A stretch of 57,083 bases of DNA, from the NCBI RefSeq assembly GCF_009466385.1, contig NZ_WIAQ01000003.1, forward strand, positions 132,341 through 189,423, in the 5' to 3' direction. A model generated the notes under the pieces. It made no database searches. It saw nothing but the letters and a program-made list of their open reading frames with translations, and was not told the origin of the DNA. Shown piece by piece: positions 36,055 through 47,636 of this stretch (the stretch's first letter is position 1; every line of letters starts with the position of its first letter). This DNA comes from Peribacillus tepidiphilus (lineage in GTDB: Bacteria > Bacillota > Bacilli > Bacillales > DSM-1321). The translations under genes were made by a program, and so were the position numbers.

Positions 36055-36386
36055 GATGATATATTCTCCTGTGTCAGCCACGTAATAATTAATGAACCTG
36101 TTTGTGCCCCACCAAGTGCAGATAAGATAAGAAGAATTTGTTTAATAATATCTCTTGTTTCCCCATGGAAGATTCCTCGTTCAAAGTTATAAACGGTATC
36201 AAACGTACCTCCAATAGCAGCCACTACTGCCCAGATTCTTAAAGAATCAGATAATCGGAAAATTGTCGTCATTGGGGGCTGATTCGTAAAAAAAGAAGCC
36301 ATTCCTCCAATAAGAGAGCCACCGATCAATACACCAAAGGAAATAAAAAAACTATTTAAAAACGCTGGAAAAAAAGCCTCCTTCAT
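36051..36386 (-). CDS. ytrH: sporulation membrane protein YtrH
   Basis: The 111-residue protein starts MKEAFFPAFLNSFFISFGV and has two or three hydrophobic segments, with GGSLIGGMASFF as the most distinctive. It pairs with YtrI. AAGGGATG precedes the ATG at 36386, preferred over the TTG at 36404. A SigE-type promoter about 35-65 bases upstream fits the known control. Confidence 0.92.
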   Translation of the reverse strand: MKEAFFPAFLNSFFISFGVLIGGSLIGGMASFFTNQPPMTTIFRLSDSLRIWAVVAAIGGTFDTVYNFERGIFHGETRDIIKQILLILSALGGAQTGSLIITWLTQENISS

Positions 36387-36421
36387 CTCATCATCCCTTA
36401 CCAAGTTTTATTCTTACTTCT

Positions 36422-36450
36422 TATATATGGACGAACCTTGAAAGTTATGA
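36422..36450 (-). promoter_or_regulatory. SigE-like promoter of ytrHI
   Basis: On the minus strand, TCATAAC (36450-36444) and CATATATA (36429-36422) are separated by 14 bases, the SigE spacing. Both boxes match the consensus (KMATATT and CATACAMT) imperfectly. Confidence 0.6.
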
Positions 36451-36540
36451 TAAGAGGCTCACCTGCGCATTAGCTTTTCTTTTTTTTTTCTGAAAGTCTA
36501 TAATGAAAACAAGTATGCGGAAATGATAAGGGTGTGTGTT

Positions 36541-39500
36541 ATGTCTTTTATTCAGCTTCAAATTCATACTGCCTACAGTTTGTTAAGAAGTACAGTAAAA
36601 ATAGAAAGCCTTGTGGAAAAAGCCAAGACAGCCAGTTTATCAGCCTTGGCTATTACAGATATTAATGTGATGCATGGGGTTATTCCTTTTTATAAGGAAT
36701 GTAAAAAACATGGCATTAAGCCTATTATCGGTCTGACTGCAGATATTTTGCATGGAGAAGAGTCCTACCCGCTCGTTCTGTATGCTCGTAATTACAAGGG
36801 TTACGTAAATTTACTAAAAATCAGCAGTGCAATTAAGACGAAATCTCCGCAAGGTCTGCCAGAGAAATGGTTAAAAGGATATGCGGATGGGCTTCTTGCG
36901 CTTACTCCTGGTAGAGATGGGGCCATAGAGCAGGCACTATTGCAGGAGAAAACAGATCAAGCACTACAATTCCTTCACCTTTTTCAAAGCATCTTTGGAG
37001 AAAAGTATTTCTATTTAGCTCTTCAAAGAGTTAAAGCAGACCAAGAAACTTTATTAAATAATAAATTAAGGGATTTTGCTAATCACCATAAGCTTCAGCT
37101 AGTAGCAACGAATCCAGTTTACTATTTGGATCAAAACGATGCTCTCGCCCAAGAGGCATTAATGGCCATTGAAGATGGTGTGAAGCTTTCTGATGAATCG
37201 AGGAGAAGGCTACCTTCAAGGAATTTTTATTTAAAATCAGCTCAGGAGATGTTTGAGCTTTTCGAGGATATTCCGGAGGCATTGGAAAATGCAATGAATA
37301 TCGGTAGCTTATGCAATGTTGAAATTCCACTTAACAGGACGCTGCTTCCGAAATATCCCGTTCCAGAAAAGAAAAACGCGCACGAGTATTTGAAAGAGAT
37401 TTGCCAAAAGGGCTTTCAGGAAAGATATAAAAATCCACCGAGCCACTACCTAGAACGATTGAATTATGAGTTACATGTCATCGGAAGAATGAATTTCAGC
37501 GATTATTTTTTAATTGTTTGGGATTTCATGAGGTATGCGAGAAGTAAAAAGATCCTAACTGGTCCAGGGAGGGGATCGGCAGCGGGATCAATGGTAGCCT
37601 ATGTTCTTTATATAACGGATGTGGATCCAATGAAGCATAACCTTTTATTCGAGAGATTTTTAAACCCAGAAAGAATCTCCATGCCTGATATTGATATAGA
37701 TTTTCCTGATGAAAGAAGAGATGAGGTTATTTCATATGTAGCTTCCAAATATGGAGAGCTGCATGTTGCTCAAATTTTAACCTTCGGAACGTTTGCTGCC
37801 AAAGCAGCCATTAGGGATTGCGGACGTGTTTTTGGTTTAAACACGAAAGAGTTAGACACTCTTTCCAAAATGGTGCCATCAAGGTTGGGAATTACCATTG
37901 AGCAAGCTTTAAAAGAGTCTAAACCATTACGCGATTTTTATGAGGAAAATGAATGTAATCAAAGATTGATTCAGACGGCATTAAAACTAGAAGGATTGCC
38001 TCGTCATACGTCTACTCATGCTGCGGGAGTCGTAATTAGTGATCTTCCGTTAACAGAAGTCATTGCCATTCAGGAAGGACATGGCGGAATTCATTTGACT
38101 CAGTTCTCAATGGACATTTTAGAAGAAATCGGTCTTTTAAAAATGGACTTCCTAGGACTTCGAAATTTAACGTTAATCGATCATATTCTTACTTCCATTC
38201 ATAAAACAACTGGAAAAAAGATCGATATTCAGTCCATTCCGCTTAACGATCAGGCTACATTTAAACTATTAAGCAGGGGAGAGACAACCGGGATCTTTCA
38301 ATTTGAGTCTGAAGGGATGCGAAAGGTGCTTATGCAGCTGAGGCCCGAACGTTTTGAAGATCTGGTTGCCGTCAATGCTCTTTATAGGCCAGGACCGATG
38401 GAAAACATCCCAAGCTTTATTAAACGAAGGCACGGGCTTGAAAAAGTAACGTATCCTCATCCAGATTTGAAGGATATTCTTGAAAGCACATATGGCGTGA
38501 TCGTGTATCAAGAGCAAATCATGAAAATTGCTTCCAAATTTGCAGGGTTTTCTCTCGGAGAAGCGGATCTTTTAAGAAGAGCTGTGTCCAAAAAGAAAAG
38601 AGATGTGTTGAACGAACAGAGGCAGCATTTTGTTATGGGTGCCATTAAGCAGGGCTATAAAGAAGAAACGGCTAACGAAATTTACGATTTAATTGTTCGG
38701 TTTGCCGACTACGGATTTAACTTAAGCCATGCGGTTGCCTATAGCTTTATTGCATACCAGCTTGCCTACCTAAAAGCTCGTTTTCCGCTTCAATTTATGG
38801 CTTCCCTAATGACAAGTGTTATTGGAAATGAAGAAAAAATTTCACAATATGTCCGTGAATTAAAAGGAATGGGCATTGAATTGCTCCCTCCATCTATTAA
38901 TGAGAGTGCCTTTTCCTTTAAAACAGAGAATGGAAAAATACGTTATAGTCTTGCAGCCATTAAAGGGATAGGCGGGAATGCACTGCGTGAAATTTTTCAA
39001 GCGAGACGGCAAAAACCATTTGAGGATTTATTCGATTTTTGCATGAGGGTTTCGAGCAGGGCTATTAACCGAAAAGTAATGGAGTCGCTTATTCATTCTG
39101 GAGCTTTTGATGAATTTGGTCAAGATAGAGCCAGTTTGCTGGCAACTCTTGATGTAGCAATTGATCATGCCGAGCTTGTTAAGTTAGATGATGGTCAAGG
39201 TGACTTGTTTGCCGATTCAGAATTCACACTGAAGCCGAAATATGTAAAGGTTGAACCAATCGATATAGAAAATAAACTGCTTTTCGAAAAAGCTGCACTT
39301 GGTTTTTATCTTTCTAGTCACCCAGTTGAACCGTTTCAAGACCTTTTTACTTATTTTGGAGGTAAGCCTCTAAATGAAATGGAAAAAATGCAAGATACAA
39401 AGGCATTAGTAGGTGTTTACATTTCTGAAGTAAAAACGATTCGAACAAAAAAAGGAGAAGTAATGGCTTTTCTTACGATAAGCGATGACAGTGGAGAAAT

Positions 39501-39900
39501 GGAAGCTGTTATTTTTCCGAATGTATATAAAAAAGATCCCCCTCTTTATAAAAAAGGAAACATCGTCATGCTGCAGGGGAATATGGAATCCCGAAACGGT
39601 CATAAACAATTTATTGTCCAGCAGGCCTATTCACTAGAAACGCTAAAAAAATGGTCGGAAGAAGTAAAGGCGAAGCTTTTCATAAGAATTGAAAGGAAGC
39701 TTCATTCAAAAATATTAATCTCAAAGCTAAAAAATATCCTAAATCAATATCCCGGAAAAACAAGCGTCCACTTATTTTATGAACAGGAAAATCGCTACGT
39801 AAGACTTCCTGTTTGGGATTGGGTAAACCCGACAGAGCATTTGCTTGAACGTTTAAAGTCTTTAGTCGGTGAAAAAAATGTAGTATTACGATCGCAATAA
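36541..39900 (+). CDS. dnaE: DNA polymerase III alpha subunit DnaE
   Basis: The 1119-residue C-family polymerase has an N-terminal PHP domain (IQLQIHTAYSLLRSTV), the polymerase palm with GPGRGSAAGSMVAY and the metal aspartates in PDIDIDFPDERRDEV, a tandem HhH region near 840, and a C-terminal OB fold (about 975-1050). In Bacillus DnaE extends RNA primers before handing over to PolC. AAGGGTG precedes the ATG at 36541, preferred over 36523. Monocistronic; no clear terminator before the malic enzyme leader. Confidence 0.97.
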   Translation: MSFIQLQIHTAYSLLRSTVKIESLVEKAKTASLSALAITDINVMHGVIPFYKECKKHGIKPIIGLTADILHGEESYPLVLYARNYKGYVNLLKISSAIKTKSPQGLPEKWLKGYADGLLALTPGRDGAIEQALLQEKTDQALQFLHLFQSIFGEKYFYLALQRVKADQETLLNNKLRDFANHHKLQLVATNPVYYLDQNDALAQEALMAIEDGVKLSDESRRRLPSRNFYLKSAQEMFELFEDIPEALENAMNIGSLCNVEIPLNRTLLPKYPVPEKKNAHEYLKEICQKGFQERYKNPPSHYLERLNYELHVIGRMNFSDYFLIVWDFMRYARSKKILTGPGRGSAAGSMVAYVLYITDVDPMKHNLLFERFLNPERISMPDIDIDFPDERRDEVISYVASKYGELHVAQILTFGTFAAKAAIRDCGRVFGLNTKELDTLSKMVPSRLGITIEQALKESKPLRDFYEENECNQRLIQTALKLEGLPRHTSTHAAGVVISDLPLTEVIAIQEGHGGIHLTQFSMDILEEIGLLKMDFLGLRNLTLIDHILTSIHKTTGKKIDIQSIPLNDQATFKLLSRGETTGIFQFESEGMRKVLMQLRPERFEDLVAVNALYRPGPMENIPSFIKRRHGLEKVTYPHPDLKDILESTYGVIVYQEQIMKIASKFAGFSLGEADLLRRAVSKKKRDVLNEQRQHFVMGAIKQGYKEETANEIYDLIVRFADYGFNLSHAVAYSFIAYQLAYLKARFPLQFMASLMTSVIGNEEKISQYVRELKGMGIELLPPSINESAFSFKTENGKIRYSLAAIKGIGGNALREIFQARRQKPFEDLFDFCMRVSSRAINRKVMESLIHSGAFDEFGQDRASLLATLDVAIDHAELVKLDDGQGDLFADSEFTLKPKYVKVEPIDIENKLLFEKAALGFYLSSHPVEPFQDLFTYFGGKPLNEMEKMQDTKALVGVYISEVKTIRTKKGEVMAFLTISDDSGEMEAVIFPNVYKKDPPLYKKGNIVMLQGNMESRNGHKQFIVQQAYSLETLKKWSEEVKAKLFIRIERKLHSKILISKLKNILNQYPGKTSVHLFYEQENRYVRLPVWDWVNPTEHLLERLKSLVGEKNVVLRSQ

Positions 39901-40007
39901 TCTTTACATCCGTTTAGTTTATGTTATATTGGAAAAGAGAGATGTGGTCTGACCACTTTGAGGATGATCAACTACGTATTGTTAGATATATTAAGGAGTG
40001 AATTTCA

Positions 40008-41243
40008 TTGACTTTAAGAGAAGCAGCTTTACATATGCATAGAATAAACAAGGGGAAGTTAGAAACAGTTTCTAAAGTGCAAGTAAGAAATGCAAACGAT
40101 TTGAGTTTAGCTTATTCTCCTGGTGTTGCAGAGCCGTGTAAAGAAATATATGACAAGCCAGAGAGCGTTTATGAATATACGATGAAAGGTAATATGGTTG
40201 CGGTTGTTTCGGATGGAACGGCTGTATTAGGATTGGGAAATATTGGTCCAGAGGCTGCGTTACCTGTTATGGAAGGAAAGGCAGTATTATTTAAAAGCTT
40301 TGCTGGTGTAGATGCATTTCCAATTTGCTTAAACACGACTGATGTCGAAAAAATTATTGAGACAGTCAAGCTGATGGAGCCTACATTTGGAGGTGTAAAC
40401 CTCGAAGATATCGCTGCACCAAACTGCTTTGAAATCGAAGAAAGATTAAAAAAAGAAATGAATATTCCTGTTTTTCACGATGACCAGCATGGAACGGCAA
40501 TTGTTACAGTGGCCGGTCTTGTAAATGCTCTAAAGTTAATAGGAAAATCTATGTCAGAAATTAAAGTGGTTGTAAATGGAGCCGGTGCAGCAGGAATCGC
40601 GATAATCAAGCTGTTATATAGCTATGGTGTCCGAGATGTAATCATGTGTGATTCAAAAGGTGCTATTTATGAAGGCCGACCAAACGGAATGAACGATATA
40701 AAACATCAAATCTCAAAAATCACGAACCGAGATAAGCTTTCCGGTAGCCTAGAAGATGTAATTAAAGGAGCTGACGTATTTATCGGAGTATCTGTTGCTG
40801 GTGCTTTAACAAAAGAAATGATCCGATCTATGAATGTTGATCCGATTATTTTCGCTATGGCCAACCCAGTTCCTGAAATCATGCCTCAAGAAGCAAAAGA
40901 AGCGGGTGCGGCAGTTGTTGGTACGGGACGTTCTGATTTCCCTAACCAAGTCAACAACGTTCTTGCTTTCCCTGGAATTTTCCGAGGAGCTCTTGACGTT
41001 AGAGCTACTCACATTAATGAAGAAATGAAAATGGCAGCAGTTGAAGCGATTGCAGGACTGATTGACCCTTCTGAGTTGAATGCAGACTATGTAATCCCAG
41101 CTCCATTTGATCCGAGAGTTGCACCTGAAGTGGCTGCAGCAGTCGCAAAAGCAGCTATGGAGACAGGAGTAGCGAGAATGAAAGTGAACCCGGAAGATGT
41201 TAAGGAAAAGACTAAAAAGCTTGCAATGATTGGAAAAGAGTGA
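40008..41243 (+). CDS. ytsJ: NADP-preferring malic enzyme YtsJ
   Basis: The 411-residue short-form malic enzyme has LAYSPGVAEPCKEI at the substrate site, metal-binding EDIAAPNCFEIE and HDDQHGTAIV, and a Rossmann motif VVNGAGAAGIAI. It decarboxylates malate to pyruvate with NADPH. It begins at TTG with AAGGAGTG seven bases before. It overlaps the regulator gene at 41230 and precedes accDA, so its NADPH could serve the neighbouring fatty acid genes; that link is inference. Confidence 0.93.
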   Translation: MTLREAALHMHRINKGKLETVSKVQVRNANDLSLAYSPGVAEPCKEIYDKPESVYEYTMKGNMVAVVSDGTAVLGLGNIGPEAALPVMEGKAVLFKSFAGVDAFPICLNTTDVEKIIETVKLMEPTFGGVNLEDIAAPNCFEIEERLKKEMNIPVFHDDQHGTAIVTVAGLVNALKLIGKSMSEIKVVVNGAGAAGIAIIKLLYSYGVRDVIMCDSKGAIYEGRPNGMNDIKHQISKITNRDKLSGSLEDVIKGADVFIGVSVAGALTKEMIRSMNVDPIIFAMANPVPEIMPQEAKEAGAAVVGTGRSDFPNQVNNVLAFPGIFRGALDVRATHINEEMKMAAVEAIAGLIDPSELNADYVIPAPFDPRVAPEVAAAVAKAAMETGVARMKVNPEDVKEKTKKLAMIGKE

Positions 41244-41883
41244 TTCTGTATTGAGCACAATTCCTAATACTTCTTCAAAAATTTATTTAGAAGTAGTCGA
41301 AAAAATCAGATCCATGATCGAAGAGTCCGGGCTTTTACCGGGGGATAAAATCCCTTCTGAAAGGGAGCTATCCGAGCGCCTGAAGGTAGGGCGCTCCTCC
41401 GTTCGTGAAGCATTGCGGGCTCTCGAGCTACTAGGATTAATTGAGACAAGAAGAGGAGAAGGCACTTTTATTAAAGATTTTCAAGAGCACAGGCTTGTTG
41501 AACTGCTAGGTGCTTTTTTTCTACAGGATTCTAAAACGAAAAAGGATTTGGCTGAAACGAAAAGATTCATTGAAATGGACTGCCTTCAAGCAGCTGTAAA
41601 GCGTGCTGGAAACGAAATCATTGAAGAGTGCATCGCATGGGCAGAAGAAAATGATTTTACCGACAGTGAATTTTTTGAAAAAATTGCTGCTCTGAATCCA
41701 AATAGATTGCTTGAAAGAATATGGCGTGTTGTCAACAGCTATGAAAAATCATCTCATACACTTCAAAAAGTAACGGATAAAATGGCTTATTTAGAATTAC
41801 TTTTTGCCTTGAAAAATCGTGATAACGAAAGAGTTCTGGAATTATACATGAATCAGATTAGAAAATTGTCGAAAGAATCGTGA
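41230..41883 (+). CDS. FadR-type GntR transcription regulator
   Basis: The 217-residue protein has a winged helix-turn-helix ([28 protein letters not shown]) and a helical FCD-like effector domain. The frame opens at an ATG inside the last codons of the malic enzyme gene (14-base overlap); a TTG at 41251 is an alternative start. Its place between malic enzyme and accDA suggests control of one or both, but no operator was identified and the ligand is unknown. Confidence 0.85.
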   Translation: MEKSDSVLSTIPNTSSKIYLEVVEKIRSMIEESGLLPGDKIPSERELSERLKVGRSSVREALRALELLGLIETRRGEGTFIKDFQEHRLVELLGAFFLQDSKTKKDLAETKRFIEMDCLQAAVKRAGNEIIEECIAWAEENDFTDSEFFEKIAALNPNRLLERIWRVVNSYEKSSHTLQKVTDKMAYLELLFALKNRDNERVLELYMNQIRKLSKES

Positions 41884-41971
41884 CACCGTTTTACAAGTTT
41901 TTTTCAAGGTGTCATGTACATTAAAAGGACAGGCAATATTTGGAGATATAACGACAAAGGGAGGATTTTTC

Positions 41972-42841
41972 TTGCTGAAAGAGCTTTTTTCAAAATCTAG
42001 AAAGAAAAAATATGCCACGATCCCATCAGAAAGAGATAAACAGGATGTACCTGAAGGTATTATGACAAAATGTCCAAGCTGTAAAAAAATCATGTATACA
42101 AAAGAACTTTTAAAAAATTTAAAGGTTTGCTCCCATTGCGGATATCATCATAGAATGAGTGCCTTTGAAAGACTAGACAGTTTATTAGATAAAGATAGCT
42201 TTACAGAACTGGATTCCGACTTAGTTTCAGGAAACCCTCTTAACTTTCCTAACTATATTGAAAAATTAGAGCAGGATAAAGCTAAAGCGAATCTTAACGA
42301 GGCCGTTTTAACTGGAACGGGTACAATCGAGGGGCATGAGGTTGTTATAGCTATTATGGATGCAAATTTCCGTATGGGAAGTATGGGTTCTGTTGTCGGT
42401 GAAAAAATTACGAGAGCCATTGAGAAAGCTCATGAGCTCATGGTTCCGTTTATTATTTTTACTGCGTCCGGTGGTGCACGGATGCAAGAAGGAATTTTAT
42501 CGCTTATGCAGATGGCAAAAACAAGTGCTGCCCTTAAGCTGTTTAGCGAAAATGGTGGGCTGATTATCTCCGTCATGACTCATCCTACAACCGGTGGAGT
42601 TTCGGCAAGTTTTGCTTCGTTAGGGGATTATAACTTGGCAGAGCCAGGAGCATTAATTGGTTTTGCTGGTCGTAGTGTCATTGAACAGACGATTCGTGAA
42701 GAACTCCCGGATGATTTTCAGACAGCCGAATTTCTATTAAAGCATGGTCAGTTAGATGCTGTAGTGTCAAGACTCGAACTGAAGGAGAAACTGGTAACGA
42801 TTTTAGAAATCCATCGTCCGGGAGGCGAATTGCAATGGTAG
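41972..42841 (+). CDS. accD: acetyl-CoA carboxylase carboxyltransferase beta subunit
   Basis: The 289-residue protein has an N-terminal zinc ribbon with Cys34, Cys37, Cys53 and Cys56 (KCPSCKK and VCSHCGYH), and a crotonase-like carboxyltransferase domain ([18 protein letters not shown]). It transfers carboxyl from biotin to acetyl-CoA together with AccA. The frame reaches back to 41909, but the family N-terminus (LKELFSK) begins at the TTG at 41972, six bases after AAAGGGAGGA. It overlaps accA by seven bases. Confidence 0.97.
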   Translation: MLKELFSKSRKKKYATIPSERDKQDVPEGIMTKCPSCKKIMYTKELLKNLKVCSHCGYHHRMSAFERLDSLLDKDSFTELDSDLVSGNPLNFPNYIEKLEQDKAKANLNEAVLTGTGTIEGHEVVIAIMDANFRMGSMGSVVGEKITRAIEKAHELMVPFIIFTASGGARMQEGILSLMQMAKTSAALKLFSENGGLIISVMTHPTTGGVSASFASLGDYNLAEPGALIGFAGRSVIEQTIREELPDDFQTAEFLLKHGQLDAVVSRLELKEKLVTILEIHRPGGELQW

Positions 42842-43812
42842 GAGAATTGGAATTTGAGCGTCCTGTAGTTGAGCTTCGTAAAAAAATTGACGAGCTCAAA
42901 AAAATCACGGAAGATGCAGATGTAGATTTAAGTTCTGAAATTCATAAGCTTGAAAAAAGGCTTGAAAAGCTTCAAAACGATATTTATAAAAATTTGAAGC
43001 CTTGGGAACGCGTCCAGATCGCGCGCCATCCTGCCCGTCCTACAACTTTGGATTATATTTCTCATCTATTTACAGACTTCTTTGAGTGTCATGGGGACCG
43101 CTGTTTTGCCGACGATGCAGCGATCGTAGGTGGGATTGCGAAATTTAACGGATTGCCTGTTACAGTTATTGGTCACCAAAGAGGAAAAGATACAAAGGAA
43201 AATATCCGTCGCAACTTCGGTATGCCACATCCAGAAGGCTATAGAAAAGCCCTCAGATTAATGAAGCAAGCGGAAAAATTCAATCGACCGGTTATTTGTT
43301 TTATCGATACGAAAGGTGCTTATCCTGGTAGAGCTGCTGAAGAAAGAGGACAAAGTGAAGCGATTGCCAAAAATCTTTTTGAGATGGCTGGTTTAAAGGT
43401 TCCTGTAATTTCTATTGTCATTGGCGAAGGAGGAAGCGGTGGTGCATTGGCTCTTGGAGTAGCCGATAAAATCCATATGCTTGAAAACTCCACCTATTCT
43501 GTCATATCCCCGGAAGGAGCTGCCACCATTCTTTGGAAGGATGCAACTCTTGCCAAAAAGGCAGCAGAAAGCATGAGGATTACTGCACTAGATTTAAAAG
43601 AGCTTGGCGTTGTTGATGAGGTTATACCAGAAGTAAAAGGTGGTGCGCATAAGGATCTAAAACAACAAGCATTACTAATCGAAAAAACTCTTAAGGATAC
43701 CTTAAAAGAACTGCTAGCTAAGGAAGAAAAGCAACTCATCCAAGATCGTTATAATAAATTTAGGAAAATTGGACAGTTTTCAGTGAATAAAGAATATAGT
43801 CAAATGAAATAA
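42835..43812 (+). CDS. accA: acetyl-CoA carboxylase carboxyltransferase alpha subunit
   Basis: The 325-residue protein has a coiled N-terminus ([14 protein letters not shown]), [19 protein letters not shown], and the oxyanion and substrate motifs [15 protein letters not shown]. It pairs with AccD to form malonyl-CoA, the first committed step in fatty acid synthesis. It starts within the accD stop region and is translationally coupled. A terminator follows after about 30 bases. Confidence 0.97.
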   Translation: MVGELEFERPVVELRKKIDELKKITEDADVDLSSEIHKLEKRLEKLQNDIYKNLKPWERVQIARHPARPTTLDYISHLFTDFFECHGDRCFADDAAIVGGIAKFNGLPVTVIGHQRGKDTKENIRRNFGMPHPEGYRKALRLMKQAEKFNRPVICFIDTKGAYPGRAAEERGQSEAIAKNLFEMAGLKVPVISIVIGEGGSGGALALGVADKIHMLENSTYSVISPEGAATILWKDATLAKKAAESMRITALDLKELGVVDEVIPEVKGGAHKDLKQQALLIEKTLKDTLKELLAKEEKQLIQDRYNKFRKIGQFSVNKEYSQMK

Positions 43813-43843
43813 TTTTTAAAATACATACACATTGTGTGTGCTG

Positions 43844-43872
43844 CCACAGTACTTGCTACTGTGGTGTTTTTC
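43844..43872 (+). terminator. terminator after accA
   Basis: CCACAGTA pairs perfectly with TACTGTGG around CTTGC, followed by TGTTTTTC. Confidence 0.88.
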
Positions 43873-45250
<1,378 letters not shown>

Positions 45251-45292
45251 CTTTGTGTTTTTCTTCAAAATTAAAGGAGGATTTTTCTTACA

Positions 45293-47053
45293 ATGCGTAA
45301 AACAAAAATTGTATGTACAATTGGCCCTGCTAGCGAATCGGTAGAAAAGCTGTGCAAATTAATTGAAGCTGGAATGAATGTTGCTCGCTTGAATTTTTCT
45401 CATGGAAGTCATGAAGAGCATGCTGCCAGAATTAAAAATATTAGAGAAGCAGCAAAAATAACAGGCAAGCAAGTAGCTATTTTACTTGATACAAAAGGAC
45501 CTGAAATCCGTACTCATAACATGGAGAACGATGCAATTGAACTTAGAGCAGGATCAAATGTCATCATTTCAATGACAGAAGTACTTGGAACCCCTGAAAA
45601 ATTCTCGATTACCTATGAGGGTTTAATTGAGGATGTACGCGTCGGTTCGAAAATTCTTCTTGATGATGGTCTAATTGGACTTGAAGTGACAAAGGTTGAC
45701 CATGATCATAAAGAAATCCACACAACTGTATTAAACAGCGGAGTGTTAAAAAATAAAAAGGGTGTTAACGTACCGGGAGTTTCTGTAAATTTACCTGGTA
45801 TTACAGAGAAGGATGCGCAGGATATTGTATTTGGAATCGAGCAAGGCATTGACTTTATTGCAGCATCTTTCGTTCGTCGTGCATCGGATGTGCTTGAAAT
45901 TCGTGAGCTACTGGAAAAACATCAAGCAACGCATATTCAAATCATTCCGAAAATCGAAAACCAAGAAGGTGTCGATAAAATTGATGAAATCTTAGAGGTT
46001 TCCGACGGATTAATGGTAGCACGTGGAGACCTAGGAGTGGAGATACCTGCTGAAGAAGTTCCATTAGTTCAAAAAGATTTGATTAAAAAGTGTAATGCAC
46101 TAGGAAAACCAGTTATAACTGCTACGCAAATGCTTGATTCCATGCAGCGTAATCCTCGCCCAACACGCGCTGAAGCATCTGACGTTGCAAACGCCATTTT
46201 TGATGGTACAGATGCTATCATGCTTTCAGGAGAAACCGCAGCAGGTTCCTATCCGGTAGAAGCAGTACAAACGATGCATAACATTGCATCTAGAGCAGAA
46301 CAAGCCTTAAATCATAAAGAAATTCTGTCCATACGAAGCAAAGATAACGAACATAACATTACAGATGCAATCGGACAATCGGTAGCACATACCACATTAA
46401 ATCTCGATGCTAGTGCCATTATTACTCCAACTGAAAGTGGACATACGGCACGAATGATTTCTAAATATCGTCCAAAAGCTCCGATCGTTGCTGTTACATC
46501 AGATGAGCGCGTTTCTAGAAGACTGGCGCTGGTATGGGGCGTCTATCCGCAAATCGGCCAGAAAGCAAACTCTACGGATGAAATGCTTGAAATTGCGATT
46601 CAAGAAGGATTGAATTCTGGGCTTGTTTCTCATGGGGACCTTGTTGTCATTACCGCAGGTGTTCCAGTAGGAGAAACGGGCACTACGAATTTAATGAAAA
46701 TCCATGTAATTGGAAACACGATCATAAAGGGGCAAGGAATCGGCCGTAAGTCTGCTACAGGTCGTGTTGTTTTGGCGAAGAACGCTGCAGAAGCTTTGGA
46801 GAAAGTGACTGAAGGCTCTATCCTCGTCACAATCGGTTCTGACAAAGAGATGATGCCTGCTATTGAGAAGTGTGCAGCACTTGTTACAGAAGAAGGCGGA
46901 ATCACAAGCCATGCTGCTGTTGTCGGAGTCAACCTTGGAATTCCAGTCATTGTTGGAGCTGAAGGGGCAATGGCACTTCTAAAAGAAGGACAAGAAGTAA
47001 CAGTTGATGCTTCTCGCGGTTTTATTAACGAAGGAAGAGCGAGCGTTCTATAA
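45293..47053 (+). CDS. pyk: pyruvate kinase with C-terminal PEP-utiliser domain
   Basis: The 586-residue enzyme has an N-terminal barrel ([29 protein letters not shown]; catalytic lysine in [11 protein letters not shown]) and a regulatory C-domain. An extra ~110-residue domain typical of Bacilli follows, with the phosphohistidine-domain motif [24 protein letters not shown]. It converts PEP and ADP to pyruvate and ATP. AAAGGAGG precedes the ATG. The role of the extra domain is not catalytic in known homologues. Confidence 0.98.
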   Translation: MRKTKIVCTIGPASESVEKLCKLIEAGMNVARLNFSHGSHEEHAARIKNIREAAKITGKQVAILLDTKGPEIRTHNMENDAIELRAGSNVIISMTEVLGTPEKFSITYEGLIEDVRVGSKILLDDGLIGLEVTKVDHDHKEIHTTVLNSGVLKNKKGVNVPGVSVNLPGITEKDAQDIVFGIEQGIDFIAASFVRRASDVLEIRELLEKHQATHIQIIPKIENQEGVDKIDEILEVSDGLMVARGDLGVEIPAEEVPLVQKDLIKKCNALGKPVITATQMLDSMQRNPRPTRAEASDVANAIFDGTDAIMLSGETAAGSYPVEAVQTMHNIASRAEQALNHKEILSIRSKDNEHNITDAIGQSVAHTTLNLDASAIITPTESGHTARMISKYRPKAPIVAVTSDERVSRRLALVWGVYPQIGQKANSTDEMLEIAIQEGLNSGLVSHGDLVVITAGVPVGETGTTNLMKIHVIGNTIIKGQGIGRKSATGRVVLAKNAAEALEKVTEGSILVTIGSDKEMMPAIEKCAALVTEEGGITSHAAVVGVNLGIPVIVGAEGAMALLKEGQEVTVDASRGFINEGRASVL

Positions 47054-47060
47054 TGAAAGT

Positions 47061-47090
47061 AAGAGCCTCCCAAATACGGGGGCTCTTTTT
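47061..47090 (+). terminator. terminator after pyk
   Basis: AAGAGCCTCCC pairs, with one wobble, with GGGGGCTCTT around AAATACG, followed by Ts. Confidence 0.88.
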
Positions 47091-47211
47091 GTCTAGCTTC
47101 AAGCGCAGCCTTCGGGTATTGTTTCATTCATCAAAATCAACGAAAATGTTTTTGGATATAGGACATACAGTGTATAATATAGAAAAGTTATGATTTTTCG
47201 GAGGCGAGTAT

Positions 47212-47598
47212 TTGAGATACCTTTTACTTTTTTTAATTATCATACCTGCTTTAGAAATAGGAGTATTGTTGTATTCTGGTAAAACGATTGGTGTGATTCC
47301 AACCATTTTACTCATTATCGCTACTGGGATTGCTGGTGCCTATCTAGCAAAGCAGCAAGGATTGGAGACCATTCGTAAAGCACAGCAGCAGATTAGTTAT
47401 GGAAAAATGCCGGGAGACGCATTGATTGACGGAATATGTATTTTAGTGGGCGGATGCCTGCTGCTAACTCCTGGTTTTATTACGGATCTCATCGGATTTA
47501 TTCTGCTTTTACCTCCTACTAGGATTGTTGTAAAACCATTCATAAAGAGAATGTTCCGAAGCATGATCAACAAAGGAAACCTCACAATCATCAGATAA
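47212..47598 (+). CDS. fxsA: FxsA family membrane protein
   Basis: The 128-residue protein has an FxsA core: RYLLLFLIIIPALEIGVLLY, then GVIPTILLIIATGIAGAYLAKQQG, and a third hydrophobic region (CLLLTPGFITDLIGFILLLPP). In E. coli FxsA affects F-plasmid exclusion of phage T7; its cellular role is unclear. It begins at TTG after GGAGGCG. In B. subtilis it is ytzA. Confidence 0.93.
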   Translation: MRYLLLFLIIIPALEIGVLLYSGKTIGVIPTILLIIATGIAGAYLAKQQGLETIRKAQQQISYGKMPGDALIDGICILVGGCLLLTPGFITDLIGFILLLPPTRIVVKPFIKRMFRSMINKGNLTIIR

Positions 47599-47636
47599 AA
47601 AAGGGTGGCACGTCAATGATGAGCCACCCTTTTCAT
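47597..47636. terminator. bidirectional terminator, fxsA/ytvI
   Basis: AAAAAGGGTGGC pairs with GCCACCCTTTT around ACGTCAATGATGA. A-rich before and T-rich after. Confidence 0.88.
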
